DNA of 64,000 bases from Apodospora peruviana (lineage: Eukaryota > Ascomycota > Sordariomycetes > Sordariales > Lasiosphaeriaceae). Both the position numbers and the translations under genes were made by a program. The stretch is from positions 1,116,001 through 1,180,000 of the forward strand of contig JAUEDM010000006.1 in NCBI GenBank assembly GCA_033439685.1, written 5' to 3'. A model generated the notes under the pieces. That model saw only the letters and a list, made by a program, of their open reading frames with translations. It made no database searches and was not told the origin of the DNA. Shown here in pieces: positions 11,000-23,744 of this stretch (its first letter is position 1; the number at the start of each line of letters is the position of its first letter).

Positions 11000-12080
11000 T
11001 CAAGCAGCAAGCGCCTTCTTCGCGACAGAACCTCTAAGTCTAACAGTCTGCTCATACAAGACATCCTTGAAAGCAAAAAGAAATGCAGCAGTAATCACAC
11101 TCTGCGTAACCTTGGGACCGATACCTATTTTCAACAAAAGTCAGTAAATTAACATAGTATCATCACCACGGAAAGAAAAAAAAAAGACAAACCTTTATAA
11201 AGCCCCGCATACCCCTCCTCTTTTACGACTCGACTAATCGCCTCCGACATGCCCTCCTTCTTGTCGCCGGCGACATGCATCTGGCTCTTGACGGTGATAT
11301 ACGGATACGTCACCGACGTAGCGAACAATTTACCCAGCGCGCCGAGAACAAACGCAATGCCCGGTGTAACCCGCCTCTTTTTTTCGACGGTGTTCTTCAT
11401 CTGCTCAAAGAGCGTGTACTGTAGAATCGGGTTGATGACCAGCACCAGCGCGGGGACTACCCCAGAGAAAAGCGCCTGCGGACCTTCTTTTCTCAACAAA
11501 TTCAACAGAGTACCCAACGTAGTTGGCTGTTTCGGTCGCGGGGCCCCCGGAAGAGTCCCGGCTTTTTCGTCAGACTCGGTCTTGCGAGTCGTCATGCGCG
11601 TGTTGACCACCCAGATAGGGTTGGTCAGGATGACGGTGGCGGAACCGGCGATGGCGCCGGCGATCATGGACTCGACCGTCGTCAGCTTTTTGGAGGCCCG
11701 GCCGGCTTTTTCCGCGGCCTTTTCGAAGAAGGCGCGCGTCCACTCGTACCAGTAGTAATACACGAAATTGGTGACGCTGATGCCGAACAACGCGGAGGAA
11801 AGGCCGGAGTAGAGACCGGAGACGCCCTCACGGGCGACGATTTTCTGGACCGCGGCTAGGAAGGCACTTTCCGCGCGCTTGGACTCGACTTGTGCGCGGG
11901 TTGAGAGGGTGATGAGTGGGTAGCTTTTTTTTTTTTTAGAGTGGTGGGTTAGTTTATGAGGGATGGGGAGAAGTGGGAGAAGGCTTACGTCAAGGCCATG
12001 GATAGGATGCCGCCGCCTGCGCCGGCGAGGGCATGGGCGACATTGTCGTTTTGCGGTATCACCGGCTTGGACTGCGACAT
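11000..12080 (-). CDS. Mitochondrial-carrier-family protein, peroxisomal adenine nucleotide transporter (ANT1/PMP47 type)
   Basis: This is a six-helix solute carrier (SLC25 family) with three repeats. The signature sites read YPLITLSTR near residue 32, NPIWVVNTRM in repeat 2 and YPYITVKSQM in repeat 3, each followed later by an EG or EEG-xx-GLY type motif (AREGVSGLYSGL, KEEGYAGLYKG). NPIWVVNTRM in particular is the pattern of the PMP47/SLC25A17 branch, which exchanges ATP, AMP or CoA-type nucleotides across the peroxisomal membrane. Introns are 11988-11924 and 11192-11125, and the spliced product has 315 residues. The start MSQSKPVIPQ is followed at once by the first helix (NVAHALAGAGGGILSMAL). 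Substrate and peroxisomal location are inferred from the subfamily. A mitochondrial location is the main alternative. Confidence 0.85.
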
Positions 12081-13611
12081 GTTGGACAGCTTGAGATGTG
12101 TCGTCGTGGTGATGACGACGAGAGGATGGTGGGGTTGTGGTCGGGAAACTTAGGAAAGTCGCTGGTTTAACGATATTGGGGACAAAGAAAAGATGGGCGG
12201 ACGACAGAGATAGATGGATCAGGTTGAGAAGCAGCAGTCGTCTCTAATAGCTTCAACCAGGCGCCATTGTTTCCGATCGAATTGCTTCACCTGGGGGAGA
12301 TGTTCAACAGCAGCCGAGGTCCGATTAAGTGGACGCTAGCGGGCAAGGGAGAGTGGAATGCCGCAATGCGACAAGCAGTCGGCGGTTTGAGCCGGCTTGC
12401 TGCCGACGTCACTCTCCGGCATTGGGTGTCAGAGGTCCACCCGACAGTGCCCGACAACTCAGAACTGCAATCATGTGAAAGCAGTCCGGCCGCGAATGTG
12501 TAATGCTTAAATCCCAGGCTTGGCAAGATGATTTCTGTTTCGAATTTCTCCATCAGCACCGAATATCATTCATAACGTCAGCCTATTTTGATTTATTCTT
12601 TTGAATTTATTCAAGATTAAGAAACGTATTTGATTTAGAAACTCAAGTTTTCAAAGATTTGCTAAGGGTTGGGGTTGACTCTGCCTGCTCATTGATCAAT
12701 GACCGCCAGGCGAGCGCGAGCCGTCCTGTGAACTCCTTCATGTCCGGGGCCCCGCATTTCAATCCGATTCCACCACGATGGATATTTCAGGTCGACGACA
12801 ACCCTTCGAAAACAGGCCAAACTCTTAGCAACGATATATCCATTAACTTACACCACTTGCTTACTCACGTTTGATTGTGATTGCCCCCAAACTGCCTCCC
12901 TAACGATTGCCAAGCTGCAATGCATTTAACACAAGACACCTCACTGGACTCAATGGTGGTTCAAAGACAGTGCCGCTACAGTGCATCCAGCCACGCTTAT
13001 CCTCCCGCGTTCTCAGTGTCTATTTTTGGACCCGTCGTTCCACGGGCTCAGGCTTCCAAGGGGCAGCAAGGCACACGCTAAAATTCTAGCTCACTGTCCG
13101 TCATCGCGTGGCTGGTCGCGCGGCGGCTGAACGGGGAGGCCGTTACTTTTCCAGTTGTTGTGTCTTCAAACTATCAAAGATGAAAATCGACAGAACTATC
13201 ACTCAAATCGCCTTGTCTTTAGCTTGCTTATATGCTTCAACTTACTAGGTTCAATTATTGGATATTAAATCTTGAACTCTATCGTTTCTTCTTCGAGATG
13301 CCCCATGTTTTACTTGCTACCGACTGGTAGTTCTAGTTTGTAGGAATTGCGACTCCAGCCAAATACTTTGTCACTTTGTCGCCAGCCTCAGGACAGCCAG
13401 CCAACCGCGGAACCCTGCTAGTGATCAACTGGCTCGACTGGGAGAACGGTGGTGGTTGTTAGTCACCGGGGCGGCAGGTCGCGATCTTATCACGATGAGG
13501 CCCGAACAACCTTGATCAGTCCTCATCTCATCCGCATGACATTCACGTTTTCGGTTTGAACGCCGAATAGCCCGTCGCCGGAGGGAGACCGGGCTGACCC
13601 GGGCCGGAACG
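12081..13611. other. Divergent intergenic region, 1.5 kb
   Basis: This region holds the promoters and leaders of the carrier (-) and the Abp2-domain gene (+). Short open frames of 60-106 codons occur on both strands but none shows recognisable protein features. Nothing else was recognised. Confidence 0.4.
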
Positions 13612-16600
13612 ATGCAGCATCCCGGGGCACATCCAATGGACCTCACAGCCTCGCCGTTATCGATGCAGCAGACGATCCCTGGCCATTCGCTATCACCGCC
13701 GCCATCTACGCGGCCGCCTTTACCGGACCGACAGGTTACGAGCAACTCGATAGAAGAGGCCTACGTGACCTTTATCCTGCACTGCAACCCGGCCGTGCCC
13801 CTGGAGACCGACTCGGCCGCCCTCCGAGAGGCGTTTCGGACACCACCCAAGAGTGGCGGCAAGAGCTTCAGCACCTTTACTCTATTCCAGCTCATCAAGC
13901 AGCTCGAGACCAAGGAGCTCAAAACATGGGCCGAGCTTGCTCTGAAGCTGGGCGTCGAGCCTCCCGACCAGGAAAAGGGCCAAAGCTCGCAGAAGATTCA
14001 GCAGTATGCTGTCCGCTTAAAACGATGGATGCATTCGATGCACGTTGATGCATTCTTTGAGTATCTGATGGACCGGCCCCATCCTTACTGGACAGAGATT
14101 CCGTCAGACCAGACTCCAATTACTGAAACGGGGCGGGATGGAGTCGCGGCCGAGGACGACATGGCTTTGCGGGCATTATTGCCCCAGATAAAGCCACGGC
14201 GAGGAAGGAGGAAGCCGGATGAGGACGACACGGGGAAGTCGCCCTCTCAGCGTCCGTCTCCACAGGCAGATGACTACAGCGCCGTGCGAACGGAAGGACC
14301 AGAGTCTTGGACAGCGCAGCCGGTCGAAAGAGGCAGTGTCTTTCTCTTTCCTGCCCCAAATCAGTCCAGGCTAGGCGTAATGGGACAACCGCCTGCACCT
14401 TCCTGGTCCAGCAACGCCGACATGCTGCAGACGCCCCTGACCGCCTATCCACATCCGCACTCTGCCATCACGCCTTCCACGCGGAATAGCTTCTGGGCAG
14501 ACGAGCCCAAGTCTGCAATCACCCCATCGAAAGGCCGATCTACGAGCAGACGCCATGGCGCCAAAGTCGTTTCCTCTGCCTGGCGTCTCGGTGGCCCAAG
14601 TGGAAGCGGCAAGACACGAGGTCGCCCGCCCATCAACCGGATGAGCAACCCCGGTGGCCCATTCTCAGCATTCCCGGCATCAGATATACCAATCTTCAAG
14701 CTTCCCTCTCCCACACCCGACAGGACCGCCGTCCCACAGAGCGCCATTTCCCCGACCTCCCGTAGTACCTTCCCACCTGTGCCATCACCCATCGCACCAC
14801 CTCGGCCTCCCTCTCCACAAGTCTCCCCCCAACCACAGAACCAAGACCATTCCTCTTCCTCTCAGCAACAACAACAACAACAGTCACAACAAGAATCAGT
14901 ACCACCTCGTCCAGCAAAACGAAGCAGATTATCTCTCCAAGTCCCCGCTCGTGTCGGTGGCGAAGTACGATTAGCAACACCACCGCTCCCACCATTATCC
15001 GCGCCAGCAACCGCGCCGCCCATCGTCATGGTGAACGGTCTAATAACCCCGCAACAAGATCAGCATTCTACTAATCATCACCCGCAAGACTTGACGTCCT
15101 TGTCAATGCCACCTTTGCCTGCGGATGAAACAAATGATCCCATTGGCGACATGTTCCACCCTCAAGGCTCACGCAATGTGCCGGCAGGAGAATCTGTGAG
15201 CAAGTCATTTCCTCTGCCATTTCAACAGGAAAGCCAAAATCACCATACTCCTGTCCCAGAACAACAGCAGCAACCGCCACCTCAGCCGCCCTCCCAGCAA
15301 CAGGTATTCTTCAAAGACCTGTCAGACCGCACGAATATCAACGAGATAGAATCCTTCTTCGTGCACGAGATAATGGCTGGATCGTGGCTCTCGTCCAAAG
15401 GCAAACCCATTCCTCCATGCGAGGTGGACGAAGCCTGGGGCGTCGCCCAGTCAGTTGTCGAAAACTTGTTAAAAGCGGCCCCGACAAAAGAAGCTTTCCT
15501 TATTAACCTTGCCGCGCTGGCTGGGGGGAGACTTCTCATGGAGTCCAACGGCCTCAAGATCACGCGATTGGACGACGACGACCAATCGAGAGATCGGAGC
15601 CGGTATTCGTGCGACTGGGAGCTAAGATTCGGAGATATCAGGGGCAAGTACTCGATGCAGGAGACTGTGCTGCACGAGAAGTGGCAACGCAATAAAAAGA
15701 GAAAACAGGGGTCTAATGATGTTGATGCCGAGGTGGAGAAGGACGACATCGACTGGAAAAAATGCTATGCGCAAATGGTCGAGACTTCGCAGAGACAAGA
15801 ACAAGAGCTTGCCATATTGCGCGGCAAGATTGTCGCGGCACTCAAGGACTCGCGAGAGGCACCAGTTGATCACTAGAGGTGCAGGATTACTGGACGTCGC
15901 TACTATCTCTGGGCTTGTGTCAGGGACGACACTGACGATGTTGAGGGTGACGACCTTGCGAGTACTTGGGAGGAGAAGTGCATACATATGGCGGAGGCGA
16001 GGTACAGATATGAGGACGAGATGAGAATGAGGGAGAAGATGATTAGTGCATTGACGGAAAGGAATGAGCATATGTTGAGAGAATATCGTCAAAATTCTAC
16101 TGGTTATGGCCCGCCGGCGGAGAGGAAAGACGAGCAGGACCGCGTGGAAAGCTTACAAAAGCTGCTTGAGCCGGTTGTTGTTGTGGGCAAGAGGAGAATG
16201 AGTTTCGGCGAAGACGAGGAGGTTGTTGTTGTCGTTGGGGATAACCAAGATGATGGTTCGGATGGCATCGGACCTGAACAAGGTGTTGCTCTTGGGTTCA
16301 ACAGACGCGCCTGGATAGATGTAGTCCTTTCGCCATCTTCATCACCGCCAAAGTCGTCGTCGAACTTATCACCAAGGGCAACAAAAATTGCCAAGCTTGA
16401 TCATCAGGGTGGCACTTTCAAGCAGATGTTGAGTCGCGTGGTGGGTTTACCATCATCGTCGCCGCAGGCATCACCGCAACTGTCGCCACGATCATCACCG
16501 ATAGCAGCAAATTGCCCATCTGTTGGCCAGGCCCTTGCAGCCTTTAAAATTCTTGGAACGTCCGACAGTAGAACTACGAGAGGCGACTCGGACGATACTA

Positions 16601-17376
16601 ATATGTGCTTGGACAGCTTGGAGGAAGGGCAACAGCCCATCAACATCATTCACGACATGGACAGTAAGAACAACGTCGCCAGCACCAATGCGGATAATAT
16701 CAGCATAGATGGCAACAACGTCGGTAAAATCGACTCCAGCGGGGATGAGAAGCCAAAGAAAAATACCAACTGCCAGCAGAACTGTACAGAGCGGGCGCAG
16801 CTCGTACAACGCGAAGCCGGAAGCGTAGAAGACCTTTTGCGCGAGATCGTCAGGGCACTGCAGGGTTTCAAAAACCGATGCGAATACACCATGAAACAAC
16901 TCCAAGATTATGGGGGAAAGACCTCGAATTTGGCATTCGAAGCCATGTTTCTTCGCAAGCAGCTGGTCGAAGTGATCTTGCGGCTCCACGATTCGGTTCT
17001 TTGGGCGTCTAACGCGGCTTGTACTATTTGTTACAACAATGTGATCCATGGCGAACCGGTGGAGCATCAAGGTCATTCTGATACGAAGCTGACGAAAATT
17101 TTTGACCTTGCCGAGCGTTTCGCCCTTACGGAGCGCGCCGTCAAGCTTGCAGCGGAAAAACGACCTTTGGCTGGCGCTTATACCCGTGGCGAGAGACATC
17201 CTCGCCGCCGAAACGAGCACTGGCAGGTTTTGCTGCCGCCTCTGGAGAGTGATGAAGAGACGTCAGCGGCTTCGCGTTCGGATTCTTCTGGTCGGATGTC
17301 GATGTGTTCCCGGTCGCCTTCATCGAGGGATGAGAGTCTTCAGCCCAGCAGCCGGAACGGTTCGGACGACAAGTGA
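13612..17376 (+). CDS. Abp2-domain (ARS-binding protein 2) protein, frame interrupted by one TAG
   Basis: Residues about 45-165 match the fungal ARS-binding protein 2 domain: EEAYVTFILHCNPAVPLETD, FSTFTLFQLIKQLETKELKT, QQYAVRLKRWMHSMHVDAFF. In fission yeast Abp2 binds replication-origin DNA, so a nuclear DNA-binding role is inferred. A long Ser/Pro/Gln linker follows, then a coiled-coil region (WKKCYAQMVETSQRQEQELA). The frame meets TAG at 15874-15876. It then continues in the same frame, with no other stop, through STWEEKCIHMAEARYRYEDE to a stop at 17374-17376, giving 1254 codons in all. The second half looks like the natural continuation of the coiled coil. The only frame-consistent intron removing the TAG (15832-15876, 45 nt, GTCGCG donor) is implausibly short. 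The alternative is two genes: 754 residues, then a 462-residue protein from the ATG at 15988. Confidence 0.8.
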
Positions 17377-19985
17377 AGGGAAGAAAGACGACTCGGAGAT
17401 CGGGTCGAAGGAAGGATATTGGGATTCCATGGTGGTGGGTGTGGCTGTGAATGTAGAGATTGGCGGATACCATTATTATGGGGGGAAGTGCTATGAGGAT
17501 AGGATAAGAAAAGAAGAGGTATTTTGAACCCGTCCAACAGACGATCATTGGAACGAAATAGGTGTGCTGTATCAATATCAATGGGACAAGGTGCATAGGT
17601 AGGAACATGGGAAGTAACTGGAATGGCAATGGGTTTTTGTGGCGTGTATATCTGGTATTCCATAGGTAGAAACAAAGCATCCTTACTACCCCAAGGGCGC
17701 CTGGGAATGTCCTTTACAGGCCGTCTGCTTGTAGTGAGTCGGTGTGAACAGTGCACCCACCGTAGAATAGTGCAGTACGACACCGGTACCAATGAAAAAA
17801 AGGAGAGACCGAGCAGGCCAATGAGCTACCTATGCTCATATACCATTTGATAGAGATAGAACATGTCAGGTGGAAGGGATAAAGCCCCTACCTCGACAGT
17901 TTCTGTGCGTGGTTGAGTCTGTCTCCCTGCAGAGACGACCGGGCACCTCGACTAGATTGGATGGATGGAACCTCGGTTGACTCACGTCGATCCTCTGAGG
18001 GGACGGAAATCTTTTGCTGAGATGAGGGATCAGACAGACACAGAGGAAGAGAAAGAAAACAAATACAGACACACGAAATGCCTTGGTGATGTAGGTCATA
18101 TGTCGTATAAGCTAAGCTAAGCTAAGCAAAGAAGCCCAGGTTATCTTCGGCCCGAATTAGCCCAAGTTCACGCGTGACAACAAGACCCTTTGGTACTGAT
18201 CGTCATGTCAAGCTTTGCAAGCTTTGCTTGGCCGGTCACTCAAGCGTTTCGAGCCTCATTTCTCCCATTGACGATGGATTTTTATTTTCCAGAATATAGA
18301 CTACGTACCATGAAAGTTGACGATATTCTATATAGATTAAAGGCTTTCAGTCGTTCGTAGAAAGCAACTCTGCATTACGACCACATGCGTCCAAGTTGTT
18401 GACATGAGGCAGCTAAGAATCTCACCCAAGCTGTACGGGGAAGGTTTCCTAGGATGGTGTAGCATCTACCTCCTTCAAGCAAGATGGACAATATCCAAAA
18501 ACACTTCCATGCACACAAAACCTCAGTTTCACACCTACCCGGGAAGGACGGCAACCAGTCAGACGAGCGAGTTCTGATTGTTGCCTCGCTTTGGCCCGAG
18601 AGCGCCGAAAGAAGGGAAAACAAGGAAAAGATCGGCACACTTGTCCTGCGGTTTTGGGTGAAGGTACAAAACTCGGTGAAGGAAAGCAGACAAAACCGAA
18701 CTTGTACAAGTATACACTCTCAGTGCTTCTGAATCTCCCCCACATCGGAATCCAACGGCCAACGGTCTGTAGGTAGGACACGGTAGGTAAGTCAAATGCG
18801 GGGATAGGTCCCCCATCTGGTCCTTCCTATCACCGTGAGCGGAGAGAATTGGCAGGGGCTTTCTCCACAGGATGGCGTTCTTGAGGCGCTGTGGAAGGCG
18901 CCGCCACCAAGAAGAATGCTCTTTTAGCTGCCGTCTCGGCGCGCTACAAGTCGCGATCTAGCCCAATATGGAGAGGCAGTCGAATTCATCCGGCACGCGC
19001 GTCATAGCGACACCAACTGCTCAAGACAAGAACGAGTGAAAGGATCATCGGCTTCTTCTTTCTCCCAGCGAGAAGATGAAATAATGTTACCCAATTCAGT
19101 TGCCCCGCCTCGCATGTTACAGTGCCACCTCTGACTGAATGCTACTCTCGGACAAACAATACTTCCTCCTATGCCCACCCGACTGCCACACCTGCACCTG
19201 TCGCACAAGTACCGGACCAGGGTGCGCGGGAAGGCTTCGGGAATGATAAAGTGTTAATATATATACCGTAGATAAGCGGTGTAATAACCCGTCGTCCGTC
19301 CGCACCTCACCGTCCGGTAAGGCGTGGACTCGGCTTACTCAACGCCTTTTACCAAGTTGGCCAAGCAAGTCGCACATGATGTTTACAATACATCCATCGG
19401 CCGGTTGGAATGCGTCAGTCAGTCTCCACTCTGTTCTCGCATGCTACCGAGTCTGCGAGTACAGTACATACATCCCCGCTGCAAGAGGAGAGACAACATT
19501 GGAGACACACTGCCGTGTCACCCACAATGGCACCCTGGACAAGCAAGCAAATATCCAGGCCTTACCGCCATTGGATATTCCCATTGCGAACCACAGATGG
19601 ACCGCGGATCTGGGGTTGCAGTACTTGCAGATGGACCCCGACCCTAACCACCACCAACCTTCGACCTGGTCCCTTGTCGAGCCCTCGCGTGCCGTGGCAA
19701 CCCTGTACCCCCTCATTATGAGGTAGGTGGTGTAGCTGCTCATATTCATATAGCTAACTCGTGCTCCCCGAGCCGCAGCTAGCCTTGCTAGCTTTCTGTT
19801 TCTCTCTCCGTCATCTCGGACTTTTTGCTTGAGGTGAACTTGCTTGTGGTCGAGACTCACATTGGACTGTTTTTCAGACTTTATGAAAGACTGGTTTGAG
19901 GTTCTGAGAGCACTTCTTGTGGCAATTGACCTTCCAAGCCTCAGATCTCAGCTGTTAAGCGCTTTATTGCAACTGTGACGGAAAC
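17377..19985. other. Intergenic region, 2.6 kb, upstream of the sugar transporter
   Basis: No convincing gene is visible. The stretch includes the 3' end of the Abp2-domain gene, short tandem repeats (GCTAA x3 at 18111-18125; AAGCTTTGC x2 at 18210-18227) and many small open frames on both strands without protein-like features. The last several hundred bases should be the transporter promoter and leader. Confidence 0.4.
18111..18125. repeat. GCTAA x3 tandem repeat
   Basis: Three perfect five-base units, continued by GC. It lies in noncoding DNA. A second short repeat, AAGCTTTGC twice, follows about 85 bp downstream. Confidence 0.7.
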
Positions 19986-22491
19986 ATGGCTGAACCAGAG
20001 TCCAAAGAGACGGCCATCGAGCCCGTTGTCGAGGCGTAAGTCAACCCTCCAATGTGACATTCTCATACACATACTAATCTCAGTAAATAGTCCGCCACCA
20101 ACAATTGGACACCACCACGACGCGGAAAAGGGCCGTCGTCCTTCAGAAGCAATTCCAGACCTCAACGAAAACCTCGAGGCCAAGTTCGTCCAACAACCCA
20201 TAACAAACCATGACTTTGCCCTCAACACACACTAACAGACTCTCTTAGAATCCGAAACCCCCTCGCCGGTATCCCGCGTCACGCCCTTCTGGCCCACGTG
20301 GATGAGTTTGCCCGCGAAAAGGGCCTCGAAGAGCACATCCCCGTGCTTCATAAGGGTGCCCTGGTTGCGCAGGACCCCTCTAGCTACGAAAGTATCAGCG
20401 GCGCCGAGAAGCTCGACGAAACCGAGGTCGAAGCGCTTCGCAACGAGGTTCTGTACAAGTGGCGTGTGCCAACGGCCCTATATCTAACCATCATCACCTG
20501 CTCCATCGGCGCTGCCGTCCAGGGGTGGGATCAGACTGGTAGCAATGGCGCCAACCTGTCGTTCCCGACAGCCTTTGGGATCGGGGGCAGCAGTGACCAC
20601 GACACATACCTGGTCGGGCTGGTCAACTCTGCGCCCTATATTGGCAGCGCGTACGTTCCGCCATCTTCTCATACAGAAGACTCTGTCTCCTGGTGTAAAG
20701 GAAATTTGAACTAACGATGATTGTGCGATGTGGGCAGATTCATTGGCTGCTGGCTGTCGGATCCCCTGAATTACTACATTGGTCGTCGGGGTGCTATTTT
20801 TGTTGCTGGTCACTTCTGCTTCTGGCCCGTTCTTGGCAGTGCTTTCTGCCAGACCTGGGAACAGCTGCTCGTATGCCGCTTGCTGATGGGAATTGGCATG
20901 GGCGCAAAAGCTAGCAGTGGTAAGTAAATCGTGAGACGTCGGTGGTGGTATTCGGTGTTTGTTGCTGACTACGTGAGATTGAACAGTTCCCATCTTTGCA
21001 GCTGAGAACTCACCCGCGGCCATTCGAGGAGCATTGGTCATGAGCTGGCGTAAGTGGCCCCGACGAGAGACAAGAACATGAACCAATTCAATTAACCTCC
21101 GAAAAGAACTGTGGACAGCCTTTGGAATATTGGCAGGAACAGTCGCTAATCTAGCTGTCGGTCGAACGGGCGCCATCTCCTGGCGTCTGCAGCTTGGTAG
21201 TGCCTTCATCCCGGCCATCCCTCTGTTGCTCCTCATCTATCTCTGCCCGGAATCTCCGCGTTGGTACATGAAGAAGAACAAATACCAGCAGGCGTACAAG
21301 TCGCTGCTTACGCTACGGAACAATCCTATTCAGGCGGCGCGAGATCTCTATTACATCCACGCCCAGCTGGAAGTAGAGAAGGACATCCTGGCTGGGAGCA
21401 CCTATATCAAGCGTTTCGTTGAGCTGTTTACGATTCCCCGTGTGCGCAGGTATATATAAGGTCCCTCCTTGTGATCATGACGAGAAAGGGCAATTTTGCT
21501 AACCCTGCTTTTTTTTAATCTGTGCAGAGCTACACTCGCGGCTTTCACCGTCATGATTGCGCAGCAGATGTGCGGGTGAGTACATGCACCGAAATCGATC
21601 AACCACAGACCAGACAGTGCTGGGAGTATGTATGGCTGACATTATTTCGTAACAGCATCAACATTATTGCCTTCTACTCCACCACGGTGTTCAAGGAGGC
21701 AGGAACATCTGACTTCAACGCCCTGTTGGCCTCGTTCGGCTTCGGCATGGTCAATTTCCTCTTTGCTTTCCCAGCCCTCTGGACCATTGACACGTTTGGC
21801 CGGCGCTCGCTGCTGCTTTTCACGTTCCCTAATATGGCCTGGTCTCTCCTTGCCGCCGGCCTCTGTACATTAATTCCAGGTTCGGGAGGTGCACATCTGG
21901 GTCTCGTTGCCCTCTTTGTCTATATCTTTTGTGCCTTTTACTCGTAAGTCTCGTTTTTCCTCAAAAACATCTGCCAGTCAGTCTCTAACGTACGTACCTA
22001 CCTGTCTGTCTAGACCCGGCGAAGGACCAGTCCCATACGCTTATAGTGCTGAGGTGTTCCCGCTCTCGCACCGCGAAGTCGGGATGGCTTTTGCCGTCGC
22101 GACTTGTCTGTTCTGGGCATCCGTCCTGTCCATTACGTTTCCGGCCATTTTGGCGTCATTGCATGTCATTGGCGCCTTTTGTCTGTATGCCGGCTTCAAC
22201 GTGGTCGCTTTCGTCATGATCTTTTTCTGGGTGCCCGAGACCAAGCAGCGCACGCTCGAGGAGCTGGATTATGTTTTTGCGGTTCCTACAGATGTGTTCA
22301 TGAAGTACCAGCTCACCAAGGCGCTGCCGTATTTTGTGAAAAGGTACCTCCTGTGGCAGAAGAGCGCTACGCTTGAGCCGCTTTACGAGCTGGATTTGGC
22401 GGGTACTGGCTCTGACAGTGAGGTTGCTGAGGGGGAGAACTTCAAGGGTGGTGTGGTCGAGGAGGAGAAGGCTACTCGGGTTGGTGCTTAG
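19986..22491 (+). CDS. MFS sugar/polyol transporter
   Basis: This is a plasma-membrane 12-helix transporter of the sugar porter family. The N-terminal cytosolic extension is about 150 residues (IRNPLAGIPRHALLAHVDEF, EVLYKWRVPTALYLTIITC), as in a fungal subgroup related to inositol and polyol carriers. Family signatures are LLVCRLLMGIGMGAKASSVP, CPESPRWYMKK after helix 6, DTFGRRSLLLF, and PETKQRTLEELDYVF at the end of helix 12. Nine exons are joined by introns 20036-20090, 20184-20248, 20651-20737, 20920-20986, 21050-21106, 21450-21527, 21576-21655 and 21944-22013. All are GT-AG and frame-consistent, giving 648 residues. The start ATG opens a short acidic exon (MAEPESKETAIEPVVE). The substrate cannot be read from the sequence. 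No sugar-catabolic enzyme lies next to it. Confidence 0.9.
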
Positions 22492-22960
22492 AATATTTTG
22501 GGAGTTGATGTGTGTCGTGTGTAATAATGAGGGTGAGGGCAGCGCGGCGAGTTTTTTTTGGAGGGAGGATGATTGATTTGGTTGCATCGAGTATCGAATA
22601 CCCCGGGATTTCATTGTTTGCTTTTCGATTAACTTAGGCGATACTTATTGTAGGGAGGTGGTTTGGATATGGCAGGGAACGCTTTATGAGCTGGGTGCCA
22701 GTGGATATGTTTTGGTTTATTTTCTTTGGAAAAGTGGTTGAATAAAGTGCGCGGCGACTCTGCCGATGCAGGTTTCGCTATCTTCCGGCCTTCACACCTT
22801 CTCAATTTTCATTCCCCCCCCCCGGGAAACACTACCTACCTACGTAATGAGGACTGTAAAATGGGACCGTCATACCTACATCAAACCCCAGCGAGGTGCA
22901 TCCCTTTTTCCCTTTCCCAGGTAACTTGTGTTTGCGGGAATATGTAAATATTGATCGTAT
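22492..22960. other. Intergenic region between transporter and tRNA
   Basis: This is the 3' region of the transporter, with a run of ten C at 22814-22823. No coding sequence was recognised. Confidence 0.4.
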
Positions 22961-23031
22961 GCGTCAGTGGTTTAGTGGTAAAATCCATCGTTGCCATCGA
23001 TGGGCCCCGCGTTCGATTCGCGGCTGACGCA
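22961..23031 (+). tRNA. tRNA-Gly (anticodon GCC)
   Basis: A complete cloverleaf can be drawn. The acceptor stem GCGTCAG/CTGACGC is perfect and the discriminator is A at 23031. The D stem GTTT/AAAT closes a loop with GG. The anticodon stem CATCG/CGATG closes the loop TTGCCAT, with GCC at 22993-22995. The variable loop has four bases. The T stem CCGCG/CGCGG closes TTCGATT. There is no intron, and the CCA end is not encoded, as expected for a nuclear gene. Internal box A (TGGTTTAGTGG) and box B (CGTTCGATTCG) are present. It reads the glycine codons GGC and GGU. Confidence 0.97.
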
Positions 23032-23045
23032 TTTAAAATCTTATC

Positions 23046-23052
23046 TTTTTTT
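23046..23052 (+). terminator. Pol III T-run terminator of tRNA-Gly
   Basis: Seven consecutive T begin 15 bases after the tRNA 3' end, the usual signal for RNA polymerase III termination. Confidence 0.75.
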
Positions 23053-23744
23053 GGAATTTTGTCACCCTTTAGAAGCATTTCGGAACTTTTTCTTTCTTTT
23101 TCTTTTTTCAATTATGATTTAAACCCGATCATCATGTACTCTCCAGATAAACAGCAATCATGCTCTTGATCAGATAAAAGAATGGGCTTTCCGTAATCCT
23201 GTATCGCCCTTGGCCTTTCTTGATGGACTTGGCAGGCTGGCAGGCATCCACAGCCACAGGCACCCCCCGCGCTGTCTCGCACCATTGCAGGTCACGCTTT
23301 CACGCGTTTAGGTGTTTAATTGTTAGACCGACCCCCCTGCCACCTCGATGGTGCACTATCCAGTGATTCCACTTGACACCTCTGGCCCCTTTCTTGTCGA
23401 GTTCAACAAGAACAACCATCGACGACGACGTGCAACCCGACGAACAAGACTGCCGTCAGTCACCCAATTAAAGGAGATACCGGATCTGCAACATGCATTG
23501 ATTCTGACTTGGGTGCTCCCTTCTTCTTCCCTGTATTACGATTTTAATTTCCAACCTTCACCACTTTCGTTTCTTCACATGACCCTCATAGTGTCCTGCT
23601 TTCTCTTCAGACGATAAATGTAAACCCAGAATACCGGCCAACGATCGAGATTGAGTTTCACACGGACTGCGCCTCTCTCCGTCTTTTCGTCGTTCACGAT
23701 CAATCGAAAATCCACCATTAATACCTAGAACAGACACTTCAACG
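23053..23744. other. Intergenic region upstream of the type II membrane protein gene
   Basis: This holds the presumed promoter and leader of the following gene. A short open frame at 23348-23617 lacks recognisable features. Nothing else was seen. Confidence 0.4.

Noticed and set aside
10581..11147. 188-codon open frame on the plus strand
   Set aside because: It runs antisense across the last exon of the carrier gene and its translation is low in structure. The carrier reading is well supported.
15832..15876. 45-nt intron removing the TAG in the Abp2-domain gene
   Set aside because: It keeps the frame, but the donor GTCGCG and the lack of a branch site make it unlikely, and it is shorter than every other intron here.
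4867..15876. TAG read as an amino acid in this organism
   Set aside because: Several intact genes in the window (qcr2, naa35, the sugar transporter, rpl26, the SWIB gene) end with TAG at the expected family length.
17700..19985. CreA-type SYGGRG sites in the sugar transporter promoter
   Set aside because: Matches at 18738, 18798 and 19610 exist, but this degenerate six-mer is expected about every 256 bases on two strands, so they carry no weight.
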